From assembly GCF_019649055.1 (NCBI RefSeq), contig NW_026570224.1, positions 372,001 to 436,000 on the forward strand: a stretch of DNA of 64,000 bases, given 5' to 3'. Positions within the stretch are counted from its first letter, which is position 1; every line of letters begins with the position of its first letter. Shown here piece by piece: positions 45,091-58,334 of this stretch. A model generated the notes under the pieces. The model made no database searches, was not told where the DNA came from, and saw only the letters and a program-made list of their open reading frames with translations. The position numbers and the translations under genes were made by a program. This stretch comes from Paramacrobiotus metropolitanus. Taxonomy: Eukaryota; Tardigrada; Eutardigrada; Parachela; Macrobiotidae.

Positions 45091-47900
45091 ATGAGTTCGT
45101 CGACATTTACAGCGGGAGCTGTCCCCGTGAGGAATGAGAAAGGACAAGTTACGATGCAGAAAGTGAAAGTAACGCGATACGTTTCTGGCAAAAGGTGAGC
45201 TATGAAGTCTACTCTACTGGTTATGACAGGTTACTGGCTAATTATACTTTGGTAAGCACAAACTTGAAAATACATGATCATTTTCTGGTCGTACCGTTAA
45301 AATTTTCTAGGGCCGCAGTTGCTTCTATGGTATAGAAACCAAACAGGACAAATTTTATTATCACTGAAGACTGAAGAGAATTCAAATCTGTATTTTGTTT
45401 GTAAGGAAAATGTGATCACTTGTTTCCGTTGCCATTGCAGACCTGATTATGCTCCCGAGTACGAATCCAGTGACGAGGAGGATGAATTTCTCGTCGAAGG
45501 GGATGCTGAATCACGGTACAGTCGTGTGAAACCAGTAGTTGCAGATGCAGAGTATGACGAGAAGGACTTTCGAGATCCACGACTGAAGCGCCTGCAGAGT
45601 CGGCTGGCGGAGGCCAGCGACGAGGAGCCCGCAAAGTCTGGCACGGACAATCTGCCGTCTTCCTCACGGCGACGTATTATTGCTGAACCGGAAATTATTG
45701 CGGGCGCTGATGAAGGTTATTCCGAGCAAATCAACCTCCAGAGAATAAGTCTTAAGGCCGAACAAGATTCCGATGAAGATGAAGAGGTTAGTGTTAGCGG
45801 CAGAATGGCTAAGAACACGGAGAAGAAAGGGAAACCAAAATGTCTTTTAAGTGTTCACTCAGAATTTGTTCTCAGGCAGATATATGCTTAATTTTAGTAT
45901 TTGCTTCGAATTTCAGTATTTTTGTTTATAAAAAGTACGTTGACGGATAATTTGAAGAGCATCAGCGTAATTTTATTTCACAAGAATACTGCGAATGAGT
46001 ACCCTAGTATTGCGCTTCTAGCGCAGCTAATGCTATTGACTATTAAGTATTGACAACGCTTCGAGCTTCCCAACCTTATTAAGTTTTCGCACAATTGTTG
46101 TTGACCTTGCGTCGAACGGTTGTCTCTTTTAAATGTCAGTTTTTGTTGTCCGGTTTAATTTTGCAAGCGTTCTGCATTTTATACGACGAGTACGAGTACT
46201 GTGAAAGAGCTGTATTTTGTGAACATTTTCTGAATATTTACATTGCAGACTATTGAGCGGAGGCGCGCGTTGATTCGGGAAAGGGCGCAACAGCGTATGC
46301 ATGCCGAAGAAGCGGCTGTTAAGTTGGAAGAGGAGGAGGTCAGTGACGAAGAATCCGAATATGAAACCACCGACTCCGAAGATGAAACCAGCGCCCGTCT
46401 TAAACCCGTTTTTATCCGAAAGTATGTGCCGTGCGCTTTTGTGCATTTAAGAAGCTGACAGCGTACTGAGCGTAGCACCAGGATATCGCTGTAAATTTGT
46501 GACAATGTTTAATAACTCCCAAGTCGAGCACCGGATGCCGAAGGAAAATGTCTCTAAATTTGCGAGCCAGTTTTTTGGTTTAAAGAAACTATCGTGAACG
46601 AATTTTTCCTTTTTTTGTGCTATTTTTGCGAGAAATTAACCTGGCAGATATTTTCGAGCACTGGTTGTTTATTTTAACGCAGGCAGTCCATTTGCTTTTT
46701 AGACACGACCGTGTGACTTTGAAAGAACGTGAAGAAGAAGAACGGGTGCGCATTCAACAGGAAAGAGAAGCCGAGCGGCGTGCCGATGAACGCAAAGCGG
46801 AATCGCGTCGGATGGTGGAAGCAGAAGTGAAAAGAGAAATCCAGGAACAGCTGCAGAAGAAAACTAGTGCTTTGGACGACGGAAAGTTTGAAATACCTGT
46901 TGTAATCGATAATGAAGACCCGGAAGCGGAATACGAAGCATGGAAAGTTCGCGAGTTAACCAGATTAAAACGGGATAAAGATGAACGTGACGAGTAAGTT
47001 GCGAACAGTGCATTCCGGGATTGTTGAAATTCCGGCAAATGATGGTTGACCGAGTTTTAATATTTGCATATGTATTAGTTTTATATGTACAAGTATTCTC
47101 AGTCAGAAGTTTGTTGATCGGCTAATAGCACAAGCTAATCACGAACGAAGAGTGATGTGGTTACATGTACTTGCTTGGGGGCGAAACAGCCACGCAGCTT
47201 ACCCGTCCCAGTAGTAGGAGGCCAGCTATCCCGGACGAACACTTTCTCATGTTTATGAGCAAATGAACTAATGCGGGATAACAAATTTCCAAATTATTTC
47301 TCACTTGAATCGAAATTTGTTATGCATCATAAGCAGTTTGAAGCGCAGTGTATGTCTGCGACTGCCACTAGTATTAATCCTAGCATCTTAAAATACTTCG
47401 AGCTACTTAATTGAAATAATTTATCATCTTGTTTCTACGTAAATAAATATGATTTCTGTCTGTACAGACGACAAAAAGTCGAAGAGGAACGGGAGCGCCT
47501 TAACGCATTGACCGAGGAAGAACGGAACCAGCGAGCCAAGGCGGAAAGAGCAGTCATTAATAAAACTGATAAAGGAAAGATGAAATTCCTGCAGAAGTAT
47601 TACCATCGCGGCGTATTTTATTTGGACAAAGAAGATGAAGTTTATAAGCGGGACTTCACTGCTCCGACTTTGGAAGATCATCATGATAAGACAGTGCTAC
47701 CAAAAGTGATGCAAGTCAAAAATTTTGGCCGAGCAGGTCGGACAAAGTATACACATTTGGTAGATCAAGATACAACACGCTTCGACGCTGCCTGGACGGA
47801 GCACAGCAATCTAAATTTAAAGTATTTCGCTGGCAAAGCCGGTGGTACCAAGCAGGTGTTCGACCGGCCATCGGCTAAGCGGAGAAAACCGAATGTATAG
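45091..47900 (+). CDS. MFAP1: Spliceosomal protein MFAP1
   Basis: Exons 45091-45194, 45441-45786, 46249-46421, 46703-46993 and 47468-47900 join in phase for 448 residues (human 439). Sequence landmarks match the family throughout: [12 protein letters not shown] and [15 protein letters not shown] at the start, an acidic middle, [39 protein letters not shown], then [51 protein letters not shown] and [13 protein letters not shown]. Despite its name (microfibril-associated protein 1), it is a nuclear protein of the spliceosomal B complex, contacting PRP38. Long Arg/Glu-rich helices dominate exon 4. The last 150 residues are the most conserved, as expected. No oddities. Confidence 0.95.
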
Positions 47901-48214
47901 ATTTAGCTTTAGTATACTGTAATTCTGACAGTGAGTGTGTCATTCCGTGCATGTTTGGGAATTTGGACGAAGTCTGAACTTTTACGGAATGGGCTTTTGT
48001 ATTGCCGATGGTTGAATTTGTTGTGGTAATATCTGATCATTGCGAAGGGACGGCAGAGTGTTAACTGTTAATCTGTTATGAACTAAAAATAATTCTTACG
48101 CAGCTGATTGAGAATCAGTTCTTTTATGATACCGCAAAGAAAAAAGTCAAGAACCGCCAATGCGTAAAGGCCACAAAATCATAACATACAAAAAGATCTT
48201 AAATGAAGCAGTGA
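47901..48214. other. Tail-to-tail spacer, MFAP1 / OSGEP
   Basis: Only about 310 bp separate two stop codons, so the 3' UTRs may overlap. Confidence 0.5.
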
Positions 48215-49994
48215 TTAAGACCTCCACGATACGAAAACTTCATCAGTTCGGAACCTGCAAAGCAAAACGATAAGTGAGAATGAGAACAGAAGAATCGATT
48301 GTTCATCACGCACCGCTGGGTCACGAACGTATCTTCCAAAGCCGTGGTGCATCCCGTTAAATACTGGCAGTAACCGGCTTGAGCAATCATGGCACCGTTA
48401 TCAATACAGTAGCGGTCGTCGGTGGCATGGAGCATAGCTCCTCGCTCAGCGGCCATTTGCCCCATCATTTCTTGCAACCGCAGATTACATCCGACACCAC
48501 CCACCAGTAGTACTTCCCGAGAACCACAATGCGCCATTGCTCGCTCTAAAAAGAACATTTCTCGTAAATTTCTCCACAACAAATAATTTCCCTAAAAAAA
48601 TTTGAAATATTTCAACAAAACAATTATTGACAAGTTAATTCAAAATTTCAAGTATTCAAAATAAAGTAAGTATAAACGGTTTATCACTTTCATAATTCAT
48701 TTCATGTACAAAGTGCCCTATATTGTGAACGCACCTGTTATCTCCACTAGCATAGCGAATACTGTCTCTTGCAGAGAAAAGCACAGATCTTCTGGAGTAT
48801 ATTCGCCTTTAGCCAGGAGGTTATCCGCTCTTTCTTCGATAAAACTTAATATTCCGGAAAAGGCCACATCCATTCCTTTCACAGAGTAAGGCATGGGAAG
48901 AAACTTCTTTCCATCTCTTGCTAATTTTTCAATATTAAATCCCGGACTGGGATCGTTCGATAGTTTCAGCACTCTAGCAAATCGATCCAAACAGTTTCCT
49001 ACAGCAATATCAATTGTTTCTCCGAAGATGCGGTATCTTTGCTGGGAGTACGCTATCACCTGTAGAAATTCATTTCCGAACAACTGGCAAAATCCAGAAA
49101 AGCTAGAACAATACCGCTGTATTCGAACTGTATATGTACGTCAGAAGAAGGATTCAACTGGATCAAACAAAGAGGCATGCAAAAGAAACAATTCACAGAA
49201 CGACAAAAAAAACTCAGTTAATACGCACCTGTGTGTTTCCGCCGCTCACGTACAAAACAGTCGGATTGTCGGCTCCAGTCACAGTTCGACCCATTTCGAT
49301 ATCTAAAAAACAAAAACACCGAGGTTGTAAAAATTACTTGTTACAACGTGTTCAAGTTGTTGTTAACTATATGCGAAATTACTCCAGGATCTAACAAGCA
49401 AGATTATGTCAAACATGCTTACGCCCAATGCAATGGTTCACTCCAATAACAGGTTTCTCCCACAGCTGAGCAAGTGTGCGCACTACGACGGCGACGGACA
49501 TGAGCGGCGGCGCCATTCCCGGTCCTAAAATAAGCACTTTAAGAATCACACTAAAAAACTTGTCACGGTTTCTGAAAAGGTTTCCTCACACAGTCACACC
49601 TTTTGTGTAGCATAGCACGTCCACCTCATTTGATGAGATTCCCGCAATGGTCAACGCTTCGTTAACTAAATTTAAAATATGCAGCTGATGGTGCTGCGCA
49701 GTTTCGTTGGGCAAGAAACCTAAATAAACGGAGTAAGCGTCTAGAATTGCAACTAAACAAAAAGAGTAACCGTGAAAAACTAGTTATACGTGGCGAACGG
49801 CGAAGAGTGACTATGTAAGTACTGATTACGGACTCTGTACATCAGTACATGTAAAAAACTTACTGACTTACAGCCTTACCGGTGCCCGGTGGAGTGATAA
49901 ATGTTCGACGCGGATTCGACAGAACTTCTCCATCTTTGATTATTCCTATACCCAGCTTATTGGCAGAGCCTTCAAATCCCATGGCAATTACCAT
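48215..49994 (-). CDS. OSGEP: tRNA N6-adenosine threonylcarbamoyltransferase OSGEP / KAE1
   Basis: Seven minus exons, 49994-49880, 49719-49600, 49524-49423, 49302-49229, 49059-48735, 48545-48314 and 48254-48215, join in phase to exactly 335 residues, the human length. It is the catalytic subunit of the KEOPS complex, which makes t6A37 on ANN-decoding tRNAs from threonylcarbamoyl-AMP. It has an ASKHA-fold start ([13 protein letters not shown]), the metal-binding HCIGH (about 109-113), [31 protein letters not shown], and late motifs [14 protein letters not shown] and [13 protein letters not shown]. The C-terminus [10 protein letters not shown] parallels the human end. The start could be the second ATG (49982), but the first keeps the length equal. 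It lacks a mitochondrial presequence, so this is the cytosolic/nuclear paralogue, not OSGEPL1. Confidence 0.95.
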
Positions 49995-50587
49995 TTTCAA
50001 AATAAATGCAACAAGTCGTAGCAAGGAGTCACACTCGAAGGACCACAAACTCGTGAAGTCAACGATGTCAGCAAGGAATGAGAATATATTCCGTAAAATT
50101 GTAAATTACAAATATCTGCTAAGAAAGCTTCGCCTAAACTGTACAAATGGTGTCTCAAAAGTCCATAACTATGTTATGGCTAACTAAGTTATGGCATAAC
50201 TATTGCACAAAAACTCATAACCAAAAGCAAACCATCAGCTCTGGAAAGGAATTAGAAATTTTAAACAATCGGGAAAGAAGATTCGTTCCAAACAAACTTT
50301 ATTTTGTTAGTCGACCTCGTGATTGGGTGTTGTATTTCAAACACCCAATGAACATTGTTGTTGTACACAAAGCCCACCTTACTTGTCCAATGCCAGCGAA
50401 TCGCACACAATCCTTAATTGTGCCGATGATTGTGCATTTCTTGCTTCGACGTCGCGGATCAAAGATGACATTTTGAATTATTATGTGATTTACCAGATTC
50501 CAGACTACATAGATTCTCCACACGTCAAGATTTTTTACGGCTTCCGTTCCTGTGGCCGAAATTATTGAGAAAACTATTACCTGAACC
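49995..50587. promoter_or_regulatory. Head-to-head promoter region, OSGEP / PSMD7
   Basis: This is 593 bp between divergent start codons. Short A/T-rich stretches only. ORFs here on both strands are unsupported. Confidence 0.45.
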
Positions 50588-52128
50588 ATGCCTGTTCACA
50601 CCGGTGAAATTGTCGTGAAACGCGTAGTTGTCCATCCTTTGGTTCTTTTAAGTGTGGTTGATCATTTTAATCGTATGAAAAATGTGGGAAACGCTCGCAG
50701 AGTTGTTGGTCTTCTCCTGGGAAGTTTGAACCATACGACGGGAGAGCTGGATGTTTCCAATAGCTTCGCAGGTAATGATTGGCCGCTTCAAATGTCTGCT
50801 CATTGAAAAGTACTGTAACTAAACTCTGTTGACTTTCGTTGTAGTACCGTTCGACGAAGACGAGAAGAATAAATCCGTTTGGTTCTTGGATCATGAATAC
50901 CTTGAGAACATGTACACTATGTTCAAGAAAGTTAATGGTTAGTAGAATTCACTGTTCACTAAAGATTCACTGCATGCCATAATAATTATGTTCCCATGTT
51001 TTTAGCCAGAGAGAAGATCGTCGGGTGGTACCACACTGGTCCGAAGCTTAATTCTAATGATCTGGAAATTAACGAGCTCATCCGCAAGTACAATCAGAAT
51101 TCGGTATGTGAGGATAATAGTTGGTTCTCCGCTTGTCACCGTTGTTCGGTACCGTGTTTTGCAAAAAAATTAACAAACTGTTCTGAGAGAGTCGTGAATA
51201 TATCTTATCTTGTGATAGATGGGTACAGTAGCTTCCTGCTGCCAACGTAGTGCCCGCTGTAGCTGTACAGTGTACACTATACTAAAATTAATTTTACAAT
51301 TTTCACAATATGTGCGATTCGTACATATTGCTTTTAGTCAGTGCTCGCGAAATAGAACTGTTATCGATTATGTTAAACGGCGGATTGTGGATATCTGCGG
51401 TTGCTAGAACCGAAAAATTTGACTTTTGCTTTAGGTGCTTGTTATAATCGAAGTCAGTCCAAAAAAGAATGAATTGCCAGCTGAGGCGTACATCGCAGTA
51501 GAGGAAATTCGGGATGATGGAACTCCGGTCCGCGTAACATTCGAGCATGTTCCCAGCGAAATGGGCGCTGAAGAAGCTGAAGAGGTCGGAGTGGAGCACC
51601 TTTTGCGGTACGCCTTGTACACAATCAGCTCACTGAAATAATTTTGGTTTTGTTGTAAATTTAGCGCTAATTTAATTTGCTGTCCATAGTGATATTAAAG
51701 ACACCACTGTTGGCTCCCTTTCTCAACTGGTTTCCAACCAGCTTTCCGGATTGAAAGGCCTGCGAACTCAACTGGGAGGCATCGTTTCTTATCTCCAGAA
51801 AGTTCAGAATAAAGAGCTTCCCTTGAAACCGGATATCATTAACAATTTGCAAGATATCTTTAACCTCCTGCCCAACATCAATGCGCCTTCCTTCACCGAT
51901 GCTATGACCAATAAAACAAATGATCAGCTGATGGTTATCTACTTGTCGACGATGGTGCGATCCATTCTAGCCATGCATAACCTCATCGATAATAAACTTC
52001 GCAACAAATCGGAAGTTGAGAAGAAAATCAAAGAGAAGAGCGATCTGGTGGCCAAGAAAGCCGAGAAGGACAAGGATGAAAAAGTAACGGACGTTAAGAA
52101 AGAGGAAGAAAAGAAGGCAACAAAATAA
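50588..52128 (+). CDS. PSMD7: 26S proteasome lid subunit PSMD7 / Rpn8
   Basis: Exons 50588-50771, 50845-50937, 51006-51103, 51435-51607 and 51690-52128 join in phase for 328 residues (human 324). An MPN domain opens the protein: [59 protein letters not shown] and [11 protein letters not shown]. The HTG in place of the H-x-H of active JAMM enzymes marks it as the inactive MPN partner of Rpn11. The C-terminal helical part includes [20 protein letters not shown] and [12 protein letters not shown], and ends in a Lys/Glu-rich tail ([20 protein letters not shown]), also family-typical. It acts in the proteasome lid with Rpn11 to deubiquitinate substrates. AATAAA at about 52305 is a likely polyadenylation signal. 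Confidence 0.95.
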
Positions 52129-52746
52129 GCATGAACTTTTGTGTAAACTGCGCTTCTTTTTTGATCTACATTGGCTATATATAAATGGATGTGCGCGTCT
52201 CGTTTATACAGATTTCGCAGTTTCAGTAGCGCTGTCAAGCCTTCGCGAAGTTTTAGAAAAAACATACGTCTTGTTGAATCCAGGCGGTTTTTGTTATTTT
52301 CTTGAATAAATTTGACAGTCAATAGACTCAGTACCCATTCTCAGTAATGAAACCGGCATTATGCTTTTCTCTGCATTGTTCGTCTTACAATATCTGTAGT
52401 TTAAAACGTCGAATGTGATTATGTGATACAGTAGGCGATTAGCAATCATCATATAGCAGGTTGAATTAAATCTAACAACAATTGTAACTGTAAGCGATGA
52501 AAACCAAGCACCGAGCGTAAATCAAATCAAACATGCTTCAGTAAACAAGCATAAAATCTGATCAGCTTTAAATTTATAAATCTACAAGTGTCATGTACAT
52601 TTTTAACATAGATTCACACATTCATTGAATGGAGAAATTTAAGCTCAAAAGTAAAATACTACAGGAACCGGAAGAAAAAAAGCAGAAGTCTAGATTAAAA
52701 TTTGATATATAGCTAATACTCAAACAATATCCGCGTAACGAAATAT
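52129..52746. other. Tail-to-tail spacer, PSMD7 / NRBF2
   Basis: This holds 3' UTRs, including a likely AATAAA for PSMD7 at 52305. No further gene. Confidence 0.5.
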
Positions 52747-54685
52747 TCACTCAGATGTGCGGCTTTTTCTCGGACCAACCTTGATCCTCGGCTTAACTCC
52801 AACAGAGATTTGAGGCATTTCAAACGGCTCCAGAGGTGGTAATTCACCGGATACGGAATCCGTGGCAAAAGTAGTGTCAACCGATTTGGATTTCTCAGAA
52901 ATAGCAGCACGACTTGTCGTAGCATTTCGCTGCATATCGGTCGAATCCTTGACACCTTCCAACTGTGTGATGGTCAATCGCAATCGTCCATTCTCTTCCT
53001 TCAAGGATTCTACCTCCTCTAGCAAACCAAATACAAGGTTTTTCAACTGGCTATTATGTAACTGCAATTCTTCTAAGACTTGTTCTGTGGGTTTTGGCAA
53101 TTTGATTGCCGACGTGATGAGCGCGTCGTTTTTCCCATGTACTAAATCGTTTTCTGATTTCTGAGACACCAGAGTTTCGAGGAGCTTATCCCCCTTAGAA
53201 ATTTCTGTTCGGATGGCCAATTCCAACGCAGAAGAGATATTGGAATCAATACTTCCTCGAGGCGCAGTATCGTAAGGCGTTTCAGGAATTGAAGTGCGCA
53301 CAGGACTGCTGTCCACTTTCGATAAAGACACTCTCGCACGTTTGGTACTATTTTGGTGCATTTCTTTTAACAATCGAATCCGGTGTTGATGGGAGGCTAT
53401 CTGGTCATTCAGTGACCTTACGGATTCATTCATCAAGTGATTTGTCTTGACTGCCAACAGGTGTTCTGTACAACGAGAACAAGATAAAGACAAATTAACG
53501 ATCTTATCCAGTACGAGTTCTGATTTGATAACTACTTCAAAGTATCTATGAGAATACCGGGCTCACCAATTGCCTGTTCTCTGCACTGGATAGCCTTTTC
53601 AAATAGCTGCTTCCTGGCGTAAGTTTCAGCGCTTCGATCCAGGATATGCGCCTGAGAAATTCACAATTCAACATTAATTTACAATTAGCAGTAATTAATT
53701 AATTAATTAGCAGTAACCTAAAACTATGTAAAAAATTCACAGAAATTTTGAAATTCACTTAATTATACACATATACCTAACAAATTTCGAATTTCCATAC
53801 CTTACGGTTACATTACCAGAACAGTAATCATACATTAATCTATAATTATTAAAGAAAGTTCGAAGACTGTATGACGTAAACTCCGATATACGTCACACGT
53901 AAACTGAAAAGTATTGTATTGTACAGAGTACAAAGTATAAAATTAATAACCCTGTCGCACCCATAGACTTCCTGTCGTTTGTCCTAAGATGTCTTGTACT
54001 CTAACATTTCTACATTAAAGAAGATTTGAGGAAAAACTAGAAGGAACGGTGCTACAGTAGTAAACAGTGCTAAACACATGAGCAAAACTTATAAAGCAGC
54101 TATTTATTTTTTTATGCAATAACGCAGTATCTGCAGTAGTATTCATAGTATTCGTGGATAACATCATAGTATTCAAGATATGCCCCTTACATTCAAGCTA
54201 CTGAAAAACGATTATCACGAAATCATACAGTAAGAGGCAATGTGAAAACTTATTTAAACGTTTTTTGCAGCAGTGCAACACAAATAAAACGATGCCGTCA
54301 TATCCTGCCACAATAAACACATAAAAGGATACGATTTTGTTTAGTGTTTACACAACATAACTATTAACTGCTAATTCTCCTGAAAGAATCACAACAATTA
54401 TTACGGTAGTTACTGTTAATATCGTAATCCGTGCTCTTGTGATAATTATTATCATAAAATTTACAAAAAAATCATAAACTTACGTACGTACAGTTAGCAT
54501 TGGTTTAACAGGCCCATTAGGGTTACGTAAACAAACCGTTACAAACGCCAAACTATAATTTTCCACTGGTTCCAGGCTTCCAGCTAATACATGTCACATG
54601 TTGTATCTTCAAGAGTCCCCACTTAACCAGTAAGCTGCCTAGCGCCTACCTTGTTAAGAGGTGCTCTAGCCAGTTCTTCCATCAT
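52747..54685 (-). CDS. NRBF2: NRBF2-like autophagy PI3K-complex cofactor (MIT plus coiled coil)
   Basis: Minus exons 54685-54650, 53651-53567 and 53465-52747 join in phase for 279 residues (human 287). The tiny first exon reads MMEELARAPLNK, matching the short human leader before its AHQQSRRAD helix. The next exon gives AHILDRSAETYARKQLFEKA and IQCREQAI, followed by KTNHLMNESVRSLNDQIASH and IRLL. That is an MIT three-helix domain in the wording of NRBF2 (FE.AI.C...A, SL..Q..SH). A second conserved piece is the coiled coil at about 175-215 (LHNSQLKNLVFGLLEEVESL, KEENGRLRL). The C-terminus has LPPLEPFEMP, like LPPLDFPSPE in human. NRBF2 (yeast Atg38) binds ATG14 and VPS15 to promote autophagy. 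Exon 1 placement across a 1-kb intron is the weakest part. Confidence 0.75.
53652..54649. other. First intron of NRBF2-like gene
   Basis: This is an AT-rich 1-kb intron. No nested feature supported. Confidence 0.45.
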
Positions 54686-55365
54686 CCCAGTAGATCCTCA
54701 AACATAAATCGTGAACATGACACAGTCGTTTTGTCCATAAAGAACAGCACCCAGAACGTCAAATTCCATCGTTGTCATGTCATCGTGCGACAGTTGACTT
54801 CGCTTCTACTGTAACAGCGTTCTGAGAAATAATCTGGTACCAGGAATCTACAACTGTGCGTTCCAAACGGATAAAATATTGATAAAAGCCTTCTTTCACT
54901 TCTTAATTTTATAAAACAATTTAAATTCACGATTATTTCTTTTAAAAAATTTTTAAAAAGTAAAATAAAAGCAAGGCTGGTCCAGCTGGAAAAGTTCAGG
55001 TAACTGAATCCATGGGAGGAGATGTGGCTATCCGCAGGCAGCATGCGGGTGGCGGTATCAAAACACTAACATCTGACTGAGAACTGTACATACCGTACAA
55101 CAGTGATTCATGACTGGTTTTTACGAGTACAGTAGTGTATGTATCATACAATGTCATATGAATATCTATAGACTATACAAGACTATACTTCTACTTATTA
55201 TTTTATGGTTTTCATTTTATTTCAGAGGGTACATATTTTTTCATCGTTCGAGGTTTCCAGATTCCACAGATTTTTTTTTAGTTTTGCAGTTTCGTGCTAG
55301 ATTCAGACTATGGAAACCACAGATTTGGTATTTCATAAGTACTTCTAGTGATTGCGTTGATAAGT
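54686..55365. promoter_or_regulatory. Head-to-head promoter region, NRBF2 / HAP40
   Basis: This is 680 bp between divergent start codons. No motif assigned. The part from 55,170 is T-rich. Confidence 0.45.
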
Positions 55366-56570
55366 ATGGACATGTCATCGATAGCGGAGACTATAACAAA
55401 ATTCGGTCTTCCCGAAAAGATTCGACAGCGTTTATCGCAACGACCTGCATGCGCGGATGCAGCGGCTGAATTGTATGCTTTATCACGCCAATTGGAATCA
55501 GATGATCTGCGGATCTTTGCGGCGGCATGTTCGGAAGGAGTTGCTGCTTGTGAGGGTACTGCAGAAAATCCAGTGGCAGAAGCCGAAGCATTAGTTCGCG
55601 CAGCTCGCCTTCATATGGAAGAAGAGAAGGAGACCTACAAGCTTAGTTTACCAACAACTTGGGATTCGTTGTACTTCGCCATTGATAACATTAATAAAGC
55701 TACTGGTAAATTGTAAATATCAGGCCTGTGTTCGAGATTGAATATGCAGTTTCTTGAAACTAGACGATGCAGTTAAAATGTTTGTTCTAGTAAAATTGTA
55801 CAGTAGTCGTTTTGAACTCCTGCACATAATCTGTAAAATGGCTCAGTGTAAAATGGCTTGGTGAGGATGATGACTGGGTACATTTCTCGCTAACAAGCGT
55901 ATAATTCTTTGAGTTAAAAACTATGCAAATTAACTGAGCTCCTGTGCGTTTTTTAGATATTTATGAAAACCTTGGAGCGACCCATTTAGCCGTAACTACA
56001 TTGCTGGAGCTGGCGAGAGTGATGCTGAAACTAGCGCGTCCACACGATGCCATACAAACATTCCTGAAAGCCCTCGATCTTAATAAAGCGCAAAACGGCA
56101 CTCGTGAGCGCCTAGTTATTCTGCGATCTCTGGCTGATGCCTACATACAGGCCAGCTGCCTTGTCGATGCGCTGAACACATACGAAGAGATCTGCGTGTT
56201 GGCTGGATTCCTGAAAACAGCACCTGGCAAACTCCCAGGATACTACCATAAATTGGCACAAAAATGCGAAACACGACAGATTCTGCTGCTGCTCATTACC
56301 GAACCCACTCCGAAAAAGATGTCCCACTACCATAGCCTAATGTTTTCGTACTTCACAGATCCCAGAGCGTCCGTTGACGGGCACAGTTATGTCAGTTTTC
56401 TCGATTTGGTGGGTTTGCTGAGGATGAAAGATTTTGTCTTGGCTATTCAACAGAAAGATTTCCCACGAGTGCTTGATGCATCGGAAAAATTATACCCTCT
56501 CTTGGACGAAACGGAAACTGCTCTTGCCGACTTTCTTGTTGATCGGACGCCCCATCATTCCGGATATTAG
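55366..56570 (+). CDS. F8A1: Huntingtin-associated 40-kDa protein HAP40 (F8A)
   Basis: Exons 55366-55705 and 55957-56570 join in phase for 317 residues; human F8A1 is about 370, longer through a Pro-rich insert. Start chosen at ATG 55366. The whole protein is TPR-like helical pairs. Matches to F8A include RQRLSQRPACADAAAELYAL (human RFLRKPNVAEAGEQFGQL), ALVRAARLHMEEEKE (TEAARLFLRQERD), LELARVMLKLARPHDAIQTF and KALDL, the CE..Q-LLLL segment (CETRQILLLLI), and the C-terminal FLDLVGLLRMKDFVLAIQQK with LYPLLDETETALADFLV. HAP40 is the constitutive partner of huntingtin and stabilises it. Family call is by remembered pattern and moderately strong. It is head to head with the NRBF2-like gene. Confidence 0.8.
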
Positions 56571-58334
56571 AATGTTTTTGTCGAGGTAAATGTGGGTGAT
56601 ATGCGTGAAATCAGTTTTATAGGTTTTCATACGAGAGAGAAAGCTTTGTAATCGACTCTTTTGTTGTACTCGTAGTATTCCGGAAATTAGTGTCAGGCTG
56701 TCACCATAAGTACGAGTATCAAATTAATTTTGTACTCTTAGTATGTGATTCGCTCTTATAATGCCGTTTGTGGTATAAACGGTTTGTGGTGAAAAGCGAC
56801 ACTGTTGCGCAAAATGTACTAGCAAGTACTGTAAATTGGCATTAATATTTTGTGTTAATACGAGTGTATGGTATTTAGTACTAGTTAATTTCGTTTTAAA
56901 CACTGTGTGTAAACTGTAGACCAGTAAATACAAGCGTAAGCGCTATAAGCGTTTAGTATAAGTGCTTGCTATAAAATTTGTAGTTCAATAATGTAAGTTA
57001 AATTTATAGCTTAATAATGTTTCTGAAGAATTCGATACTCATGGCCCTTCGGTAACTGAGGAATTGTACAGTATAATAATTATTATGGATCGTTTTCATT
57101 TAAACAATTCATTCTGCCTTTATTCTTGCTATTAATGGGGCTTATCTTGATTGAGGCATTTTAGACTGGTTTGTTCATATGGGTTTTTATCCCGTTATGG
57201 GTTTCGGTTGTCCACTTTGGTACGGGATCACAGCCATCGTGAATAACCTGCAAAGATTTGAAGAATAATGACAAAATGCATTAGACAAGCTGGGCATTTT
57301 CTGTGAAAGAATTCTGCCGAGTTGTTAGCACAGGATTTTTTTGCCATCGCGGTAGTTGCAGTAATTTGGCAGAAATTCTGGAGCAGATACAATAAGTTAG
57401 GCTATTATATCTCATAATTGTTAGGCTATAAAGTGTTACTATTAGACCAAGTATTATATTTGATTGCGCAGCGTCAGTTGCGACTTGCAAAATGATATTA
57501 CATTATTTGTTTATTTTATTTATTTTGCTGGTACTGTAGGTATTTTTACATTATTAAGATTTGAAATAGGCATTTCCGAAGCATATTTTTCGCAACTGCT
57601 TTTGATGGCTCTAGCCTTACTTGTAAAGTCTGATACGCAGCGCCCATGTTAATTAAAGATTATTCCTTATTTCAGTCTGGGGTATGACATTTAATGATTA
57701 ACCAAATGGAATACAGGTTTTCAACAAAAAATTCGCAGACAGCAAATCTACCAATCCTGAAAACATGACAAACGAGATAAGCAGCAGTCTAAAAGACAGA
57801 TTCCCCACATGTTGCACAAACTAGGTCACTGGTTAGCGGTCGAAACGCAAAGCGTTGAATTAATAACCCCAGATCACATCGTGCGCAACAAGCAGAAAAT
57901 CCCGCTCCAGACTTCCACGTCCCATTCGCCAGTCCATAGAGCTCGGAAGATTCACCAGCCAGGAGGTTCGCGAAGATGACCACAGACAGTTGAATGAAAC
58001 GAGCTCTTTTTTCTTTTTTCAGTTCACTTCTTACTGTTAATTGATTATTAAGTTTTGGGCTAGGAATGATATACGAGTACAGTACTTACAGTTAGGTAAA
58101 AATAGTATTGGATCGAATTGTATCGAATTTATTTTTAACGCTGACTTGTTTCTGCGTTACGCTAATTTTTACATTGACTTGTTTTCACAGTTCAGATTTC
58201 CGATAGATATCAAATAATTATAAATTATAATATATCTTGTAAGGAGAACAAGGTTTCTGTACTTCTGCTGTACTTAATTGAGTTTTGTTAATCCATTTGT
58301 CTGCTTTGGTACGAGTACGCAAGATTTTACACAG
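56571..58334. other. Spacer between HAP40 and the lectin gene
   Basis: The left part should be the HAP40 3' UTR. On the minus strand a frame of 64 codons at 57983-57789 has a hydrophobic start and CxxC pairs (CCARC, CATC), but no in-frame ATG or convincing splice partner. I left it uncalled. One copy of a direct repeat lies at 58187-58252. Confidence 0.4.
58187..58252 (+). repeat. AT-rich direct repeat, copy 1 (short)
   Basis: A 66-bp segment beginning ACAGTTCAGATTTC and ending TCTTGTAAGGAGAACAAG reappears at 59301-59428 with the same ends. The two copies bracket the B-lectin gene. Confidence 0.85.

Noticed and set aside
57789-57983. Minus-strand frame with hydrophobic start and CxxC pairs
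   Set aside because: No ATG in frame upstream and no convincing splice to the lectin gene or elsewhere. Kept only as a note in the spacer entry.
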